64,000 nucleotides of DNA from JBPOFM01 sp051252455 (GTDB lineage: Bacteria > Bacteroidota > Bacteroidia > Flavobacteriales > Flavobacteriaceae), in the NCBI GenBank assembly GCA_051252455.1, contig JBPOFM010000005.1:1-64000 (forward strand). Direction: 5' to 3'. Positions 58,862-64,000 of this stretch are shown here, in pieces. The notes under the pieces are model-generated. The model searched no databases and had not been told where the DNA came from. It was given only the letters and a program-made list of their open reading frames with translations. The first letter of the stretch is position 1. Each line of letters starts with the position of its first letter. Position numbers and translations under genes: made by a program.

Positions 58862-60920
58862 TTAAAATTTTAAAAACAAGTGTTTTAGTGATTTTGACTC
58901 CATTGGATTTTGCTCGAATCGTCTCAAACGGAAATCTAAAATCGCATCCTGATTTGTAGGCACTGCAACCATAGGCAGTTTTACCTTTGATTACAGTTCC
59001 TTTTTTGCATTTTGGACATATCATCACATCAGGAATCGTAGATTTAGTTGTTGCAGACGATTTAGAACTTGAAGGTTTCTTTACGCTTTTTGGCTTTTTC
59101 GCTTTTTTCGATTTTTTCGTTTCCGAAATGGATTCTGATGTAATATTTGCTTTTACTTTTTCACTTCGCACTTCATAGACCAGTTCGTCCACCATACGTT
59201 TCATATTATTGATGAAGGCACCAGCACTATACGTTCCTTTTTCAATATCTTTCAATTGTTTTTCCCACTGACCAGTCAATTCGGCACTTTTCAATAAATC
59301 ATTTTGAATGATATCAATCAGCTGAATGCCTGTAGATGTCGGTAACACCTGTTTTTTGTTTCGTACGATATAGTTGCGTCGGAAAAGCGTCTCAATGATG
59401 TTGGCTCTAGTAGAAGGTCTACCAATACCATTTTCTTTCATTAGATCCCTCAACTCGTCATCATCCACTTGTTTTCCAGCAGTTTCCATCGCGCGTAGGA
59501 GAGAAGCCTCCGTAAACTGTGCTGGTGCTTTCGTTAGTTTTTCTAGGAAGGACGGTTCGTGCGGTCCTCTTTCGCCTTTTACAAAATTTGGAAGCACTGA
59601 TTCTGCAATATTAATTGAACTCGATGCTTTATTCTCTGAAGTTTCAAATACAACCCGCCATCCTTTACTTAAAATTTCTTTTCCTGTGGTTTTGAATTTG
59701 ACATCCGTCACTTTTCCGATAACAGTTGTATTCGATACTGCGCAGTCATCATAAAAAACCGCGATGAAACGTCGTGTGATGATGTCATACACCAATTGCT
59801 GATTCTGTTGCAAATGACCTTCTACGCCTGTGGGAATGATGGCGTGGTGATCGGTTACTTTTTTATCATTAAAAACTTTCGTGGATTTCTTTATTTTCTT
59901 GCCCAAAAGAGGTGTGGTCAAACCTGAATACTTACTCAAATTTTTCAAGATGCCAGCGCCCTTTGGATACACATCATTTGGTAAGAAAGTCGTGTCAACC
60001 CTTGGATAGGTCACGAGTTTTTGTTCATATAATTTTTGAACAATATTCAACGTGTCTTCTGCAGAAAATCCAAACTTTGTATTACAATACACCTGAAGTC
60101 CGGTTAAATCAAACAGTTTTGGTGCATATTCCTTGCCTTTCTTTTTGACGACAGATACCACTTCGAAATCATGGTCATTAACTTTGCTCGCCAGTTTTTC
60201 ACCATCTTCCATCTTTAAAAAACGACCTTCTTCGTAACTAAACAGTGTTTCGCGATAGAGCGTTTGCAATTCCCAATAGGGTTGAGGTACGAAGTTTTCA
60301 ATCTCTTTAAATCGATTCACAAGCATGGCCAATGTAGGCGTTTGAACACGACCAACCGATAAAACTTGCTTATAACCACCATGTTTTACAGTATATAAAC
60401 GTGTCGCGTTGATACCCAATAGCCAGTCACCAATCGCTCTAGAAAATCCTGCATAATACAAATTGTCGTATGTGTCAGAAGATTTCAAATTATCGAATCC
60501 TTCCTTAATCGCTTCAGTCGTTAACGAGGAAATCCATAAACGCTTGACTTCGCCATGATAGTTCGCTTGATTTAAGACCCAACGCTGTATCAATTCTCCT
60601 TCTTGACCAGCATCCCCACAATTGATCACCAATTCTGCTTTGTCAAATAAACCCTTAACAATTTTAAATTGCTTTTTGACGCCTTCATTTTCAACAACTT
60701 TCGTCATGAATTTTTCCGGTAGCATCGGAAGATTGTTCAAGTCCCAACTTTTCCAGTACGGTTTATAATCGTTCGGTTCCATCAAGGTGCAGAAATGCCC
60801 AAAAGTATAAGTTACAGCATAGCCATTTCCTTCATAATAGCCATCATGTTTGGTGTTGGCGCCTAATACAGAAGCAATTTCGCGTGCAACACTGGGCTTT
60901 TCGGCAATACAGACTTTCAA
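58848..60920 (-). CDS. topB: DNA topoisomerase III (type IA)
   Basis: 690 aa from the TTG at 60920, which aligns the start with LKVCIAEKPSVAREIA, the TOPRIM beginning. An ATG at 61037 would add 39 odd residues. TOPRIM acidic residues appear in NCGDAGQEGELIQRW (about 95), the gate strand Tyr in LVTYPRVDTTFLP (about 303), and a C-terminal zinc ribbon CPKCKKGTV. It relaxes and decatenates single-stranded or negatively supercoiled DNA. A Lys/Ser-rich stretch precedes the zinc ribbon. The rlu gene follows with a 14-nt overlap. Confidence 0.93.
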   Translation of the reverse strand: MKVCIAEKPSVAREIASVLGANTKHDGYYEGNGYAVTYTFGHFCTLMEPNDYKPYWKSWDLNNLPMLPEKFMTKVVENEGVKKQFKIVKGLFDKAELVINCGDAGQEGELIQRWVLNQANYHGEVKRLWISSLTTEAIKEGFDNLKSSDTYDNLYYAGFSRAIGDWLLGINATRLYTVKHGGYKQVLSVGRVQTPTLAMLVNRFKEIENFVPQPYWELQTLYRETLFSYEEGRFLKMEDGEKLASKVNDHDFEVVSVVKKKGKEYAPKLFDLTGLQVYCNTKFGFSAEDTLNIVQKLYEQKLVTYPRVDTTFLPNDVYPKGAGILKNLSKYSGLTTPLLGKKIKKSTKVFNDKKVTDHHAIIPTGVEGHLQQNQQLVYDIITRRFIAVFYDDCAVSNTTVIGKVTDVKFKTTGKEILSKGWRVVFETSENKASSSINIAESVLPNFVKGERGPHEPSFLEKLTKAPAQFTEASLLRAMETAGKQVDDDELRDLMKENGIGRPSTRANIIETLFRRNYIVRNKKQVLPTSTGIQLIDIIQNDLLKSAELTGQWEKQLKDIEKGTYSAGAFINNMKRMVDELVYEVRSEKVKANITSESISETKKSKKAKKPKSVKKPSSSKSSATTKSTIPDVMICPKCKKGTVIKGKTAYGCSAYKSGCDFRFPFETIRAKSNGVKITKTLVFKILNESV

Positions 60921-61203
60921 TTTAAACTGATTTTTTAGAGTTAAATAAGGAACTCGCAAAGTACCATTTTTTGAGATGTTTTTCCATTGAAATATCTTTT
61001 TTTGACTGAAAACATTTCCATAGTACACAAATTTCACTTACCCAATATTTTGGACAAAGTGTAGAGAATGTTTTATATTTAGAGCAACTAACAACCAAAA
61101 GAATTTATACGCTTGAATCCAACCCCTAAAAGACAAGACCTCATTCCCTTTTTGGAATCCATAATGTAAAAATTTAAAGCTCAATCACAATAACACTAAA
61201 GAA

Positions 61204-62205
61204 ATGACAAACAAACAACTCATATTCAAAAAGCGCCCAACAGGTTACCCTGATGCACAAACGTGGTCTTTGGAGACCAATGAAACGACCGAACCAAAAG
61301 AAGGAGAAGTTCTTATTGAGCAACACTACATTTCATTAGATCCAGCAATGCGAGGATGGATGAACGAAGGCAAATCTTATATAGAACCTGTGGAATTGGA
61401 CGCCGTCATGAGAGCAGGAAGTATTGGCAACGTAATTGAAAGCAAACATCCCAAATTCGAAGTTGGTGATTGCCTAACTGGTTGGGGAGGTGTTCAACAA
61501 TATGTGACGACCAATGCTGAAACATGGCATAAAGTTGATCCATCGGTGGTGTCAATGCCTAAATATTTAAGTGTACTGGGAATGACAGGCATGACGGCCT
61601 ACTTTGGTATAATTGAAGTAGGACAAATTAATAAAGGTGATAGTGTGTTGATTTCTGGAGCGGCCGGAGCTGTTGGTAGTATCGTCGGTCAAATAGCAAA
61701 AATTAAAGGTTGCCGAGTTGTTGGCATTGCAGGAGGGAAGGAGAAGTGTGAATATCTAACCAACGAATTAGGCTTCGACGCAGCCATTGATTATAAATCT
61801 GATGATATGATACAATCGCTGAAAGAACATTGTCCAAAAGGTGTTGATGTCTTTTTTGACAATGTTGGTGGCGAGATTTTAGATTTGGCATTGACTCAAT
61901 TAAGAAGAGGCGCTCGTGTGGTTATTTGTGGCGCAATTTCTCAATATAATAACAAAGCACGCATCAAAGGACCAAGTAATTATTTGTCTTTATTGGTCAA
62001 TAGAGCCACTATGCAAGGAATGGTGGTGTTTGATTATGCCGACCAATATGGTGTCGCTGCAAAGCAATTGGGGAAGTGGCTAGCAGAAGGTAAAATTAAG
62101 AGTAAGGAAGCTGTATATGAGGGGATTGAAAATTTTCAAGACACTTACGATAGATTGTTTACCGGTGAGAAACTCGGTAAATTGGTTCTCAAAGTGAAAG
62201 AATGA
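61204..62205 (+). CDS. NADP-dependent MDR oxidoreductase (PTGR/curcumin-reductase type)
   Basis: 333 aa, cytosolic, zinc-free medium-chain dehydrogenase. The ALDPAMRGWM-like LDPAMRGWMNE (about residue 50), SISGAAGAVGSIVGQIAKIKG as the NADP-binding AxxGAVG (about 155), and FDNVGGEILDLAL near 218 fit the leukotriene B4 12-hydroxydehydrogenase/2-alkenal reductase group. It reduces alkenals or similar double bonds. The substrate is unknown and the gene stands alone. Confidence 0.88.
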   Translation: MTNKQLIFKKRPTGYPDAQTWSLETNETTEPKEGEVLIEQHYISLDPAMRGWMNEGKSYIEPVELDAVMRAGSIGNVIESKHPKFEVGDCLTGWGGVQQYVTTNAETWHKVDPSVVSMPKYLSVLGMTGMTAYFGIIEVGQINKGDSVLISGAAGAVGSIVGQIAKIKGCRVVGIAGGKEKCEYLTNELGFDAAIDYKSDDMIQSLKEHCPKGVDVFFDNVGGEILDLALTQLRRGARVVICGAISQYNNKARIKGPSNYLSLLVNRATMQGMVVFDYADQYGVAAKQLGKWLAEGKIKSKEAVYEGIENFQDTYDRLFTGEKLGKLVLKVKE

Positions 62206-62299
62206 ATCATCGCAGAGCATCTAAAGGACTCATAAATCGAACTTTAAGAATATTTTAGCATCGCGTTTATGCATTTCTAATACCAAATTGCGTAAATTC

Positions 62300-62881
62300 A
62301 TGAGTATGAAATATGTAATTGGCATCATAATGATAGTTCTGCTAGTAAGTTGCAACAGCACCAAAAGCTATACCGAGCAGGAAAATAGGGAATTTGAATC
62401 CTTAAAGGAATTAGTAACTGCTAAAAATCTCGAGATAGAATCGAATACAGCCAAACCAATGGCGTCTACAGGTTTATGGCAAGTGGCCAACAGCAATATG
62501 TTAGGACCTGGAAATACGGTCTCGAGCATTGACATTAGTGGAAATTCCAACCATCTAACTATTAAAGGAGATTCCATAAAAGGTTTTTTTCCATATTTCG
62601 GTGAAGTTCATTGTTCGTCCGTGTATCCTGGATCGACTCATCAAGGTATTCAGTTCAATGAGATACCTAAAAAGTATCAGACCGTAATTAATGCAAACAA
62701 ACGTTCCGTAGACATTAATTTTGAAATTAATGACCAATATCGAAGCAATGAACAGTATGACGTCACTATAACTTTATTTCCAAATCTTAAAAGTACGGTC
62801 CAGATTCGCTCATCCAACCGATCTTTTATTGAGTATGTTGGAACCGTCAGTCCATTGAAAGAGGATGATAAGTCAAAGTAA
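62300..62881 (+). CDS. DUF4251 lipoprotein
   Basis: 193 aa from the ATG at 62300 (in-frame alternatives at 62306 or an upstream TTG). Signal peptide with lipobox VLLVSC. The mature part is a beta-rich DUF4251-type domain: LTIKGDSIKGFFPYFGEVHCSS (split), then GIQFNEIPKKYQ and a C-terminal SSNRSFIEYVGTVSPL. Located at the cell envelope; function unknown. Confidence 0.8.
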   Translation: MSMKYVIGIIMIVLLVSCNSTKSYTEQENREFESLKELVTAKNLEIESNTAKPMASTGLWQVANSNMLGPGNTVSSIDISGNSNHLTIKGDSIKGFFPYFGEVHCSSVYPGSTHQGIQFNEIPKKYQTVINANKRSVDINFEINDQYRSNEQYDVTITLFPNLKSTVQIRSSNRSFIEYVGTVSPLKEDDKSK

Positions 62882-63334
62882 GCCTCATCATTTTGGAATT
62901 ATCTATTTTACATAATATAAATTATAGTACATAATATAGTGTCTTATATTTCATCAAGAGTTATCTTTTAATCAACTTATTTGACGTTAAATCTATAGAT
63001 CATTAAAATGAGACTAGAATTAATTACTTAAATCCAGAACCAATCCTTTTAGTATCAGTTCCTTAAAACCGCTAAATAGTAATTCAACCCATAAACTTTA
63101 CGATAAACGAAAATATTACCATATCATATAAATATGAGCCATATTGTAACATATATGACGTTTGAAACCAAATTCCAACGTAGCTAACCACATAACTATC
63201 AATCAACCATAACAAAAACTACACGCTAGATACTTCTTTATTGCTTCCGTTTTTTTCGATACAGTTTCTTTTCTGATACTGTATGATTAGCACCGGATTT
63301 CTTGCAAGTAATTTTTGTTAATTCATCAAATAAA
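62882..63334. other. Non-coding spacer before the right-edge gene
   Basis: No credible ORF. An ATACAGT (63259-63265) / ACTGTAT (63278-63284) inverted repeat lies 50-75 nt upstream of the next start and could be an operator or the stem of a leader. The rest is A/T-rich with no repeats of note. Confidence 0.4.
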
Positions 63335-64000
63335 ATGGCTAACAAAAAACTTATTCCACTGTTGACTTTAGCGATTGCAGCGCTTTTAGTTCTATTTTTC
63401 GTTAAATCACAAAATTATTCTTCAGATTATTCTGAGTATGAAAGTGTAGAGTTTCGGGATCATGAAAAACTAACTTCAGAATACAGCATGCGTGCACAAG
63501 TAATGGCCCCACCAGCCATTACCGCTGAACCGATTGCAAAATTTCTTAATGGAAATTTACCAACGACCACTCCATTAACTGACGTCGGTATTCCAAACTT
63601 ATTGTCACTAACTGGAGCCTTTTCCCATATAGTTGATATGACGCCTAGCCCAGGACTCATCCCCTATGATATGATTGAACCTTTCTGGTCTGATGGTGCT
63701 GATAAAAAAAGATGGATGGCCATACCAAATGATGGCTCATACAATACTGCTGACGAGCAAATTACATTTTCAAATGATGAAGCTTGGGACTTTCCAAGAG
63801 GCTCTGTCCTCATTAAACATTTCGAGATTGGTGGACAACGTCTTGAAACACGTTTTGAAGTGAAGGGTGACGATGACGTCTATTACTATTTAACCTATAA
63901 GTGGAATAGCGCACAAACAGATGCGACACTGTTAAATGCTGCTGTTGATGAAGACGTCGTTGTTGGCGGAGTGACCCAATCTTGGCATTACCCAAGCAGA
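63335..64000 (+). CDS. Exported protein, partial (3' end outside window)
   Basis: At least 222 residues, open to the window edge from the ATG at 63335. A hydrophobic N-terminal helix (residues 5-23) anchors or exports it. It has DYSEYESVEFRDHEK, then LLSLTGAFSHIVDMTPSPG and a conserved LIPYDMIEPFWSDGADKKRWMAIP region. WDFPRGSVLIKHFE and YYYLTYKWNSAQTDATLL follow. This pattern resembles the N-terminal part of SO2930-type diheme c-cytochrome-associated proteins, but the CxxCH motifs that would confirm it are beyond the edge. Confidence 0.6.
   Translation, partial: MANKKLIPLLTLAIAALLVLFFVKSQNYSSDYSEYESVEFRDHEKLTSEYSMRAQVMAPPAITAEPIAKFLNGNLPTTTPLTDVGIPNLLSLTGAFSHIVDMTPSPGLIPYDMIEPFWSDGADKKRWMAIPNDGSYNTADEQITFSNDEAWDFPRGSVLIKHFEIGGQRLETRFEVKGDDDVYYYLTYKWNSAQTDATLLNAAVDEDVVVGGVTQSWHYPSR

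Noticed and set aside
60921..61037. N-terminal extension of topB
   Set aside because: The TOPRIM domain begins at 60920; the extra residues match nothing.
63259..63284. ATACAGT/ACTGTAT inverted repeat as a terminator
   Set aside because: No T-run follows and the 12-nt loop is weak; kept only as a possible operator in the spacer entry.

Overview
The window reads as chromosome of a marine-type member of the Flavobacteriaceae (phylum Bacteroidota). The DNA is AT-rich. Many promoters carry the Bacteroidota -7 motif TAnnTTTG and start codons lack Shine-Dalgarno sequences. The gene content is typical of the family: bacillithiol synthesis (BshA), a GH3/serine-hydrolase fusion, an LptD-like barrel, a fused E1 alpha/beta dehydrogenase, a DCC-family protein, DUF4251 and DUF1835 proteins, and a two-ACT-domain SerB. 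The genus cannot be fixed from sequence alone. I saw no tRNA, rRNA, CRISPR array, transposase, integrase or phage gene.

Layout. 1-2.66 kb: accessory stretch of short orphan genes separated by long imperfect inverted repeats ending in GCACAAC...GTTGTGC, resembling an integron-type cassette array without an integrase. 2.67-3.94 kb: a TonB-C-like lipoprotein, then a 21-bp minisatellite and a heptamer-periodic A/C-rich tract. 3.9-7.6 kb: pfkA-gap, a GlcNAc-kinase-like protein and a flavodoxin-fold reductase. 7.6-15.5 kb: envelope cluster (lptD-ridA divergent from amidase-mlaD), followed by a two-gene membrane Fe-S electron-transfer module. 15.7-24.9 kb: serB, a PH-domain membrane pair, the GH3/serine hydrolase with bshA, and an AraC regulator. 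25-29.4 kb: outer-membrane barrel, large FAD/Fe-S dehydrogenase, lpxH. 29.6-37.2 kb: a long co-directional block: aroC, a secreted orphan, an amino-acid/dicarboxylate symporter, a rhodanese, and a tightly packed triplet of N-formylglutamate amidohydrolase, DUF1704 metallopeptidase and ATP-grasp ligase. 37.5-47.1 kb: mutS2-DCC, a YfcC carrier, ung, an orphan cytosolic substrate-binding protein, uridine phosphorylase-DUF1835-SUI1, and an isopenicillin-N-synthase-like oxygenase. 47.2-64 kb: E1 fusion, M19 dipeptidase, 3D-domain lipoprotein, exbD, a micro-ORF pair with its own palindrome and terminator, SF2 helicase, type II NADH dehydrogenase, cold-shock protein, topB-rlu, NADP oxidoreductase, DUF4251 and a truncated gene at the right edge.

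Four things stand out. (1) The attC-like cassette array at the left edge, one gene of which has a diverged paralogue next to aroC. (2) The sulfurtransferase / formylglutamate amidohydrolase / DUF1704 / ATP-grasp operon, which looks like a peptide or amino-acid ligation-and-trimming system. (3) Two unlisted micro-ORFs (29 and 23 aa) sharing leader repeats, a 19-bp palindrome and a strong terminator. (4) A recurrent class of intergenic tracts with strict 7-nt periodicity, lying just upstream of start codons at several unrelated loci. Functions of the orphan proteins are not known to me, and all calls rest on reading the sequence, without database searches.
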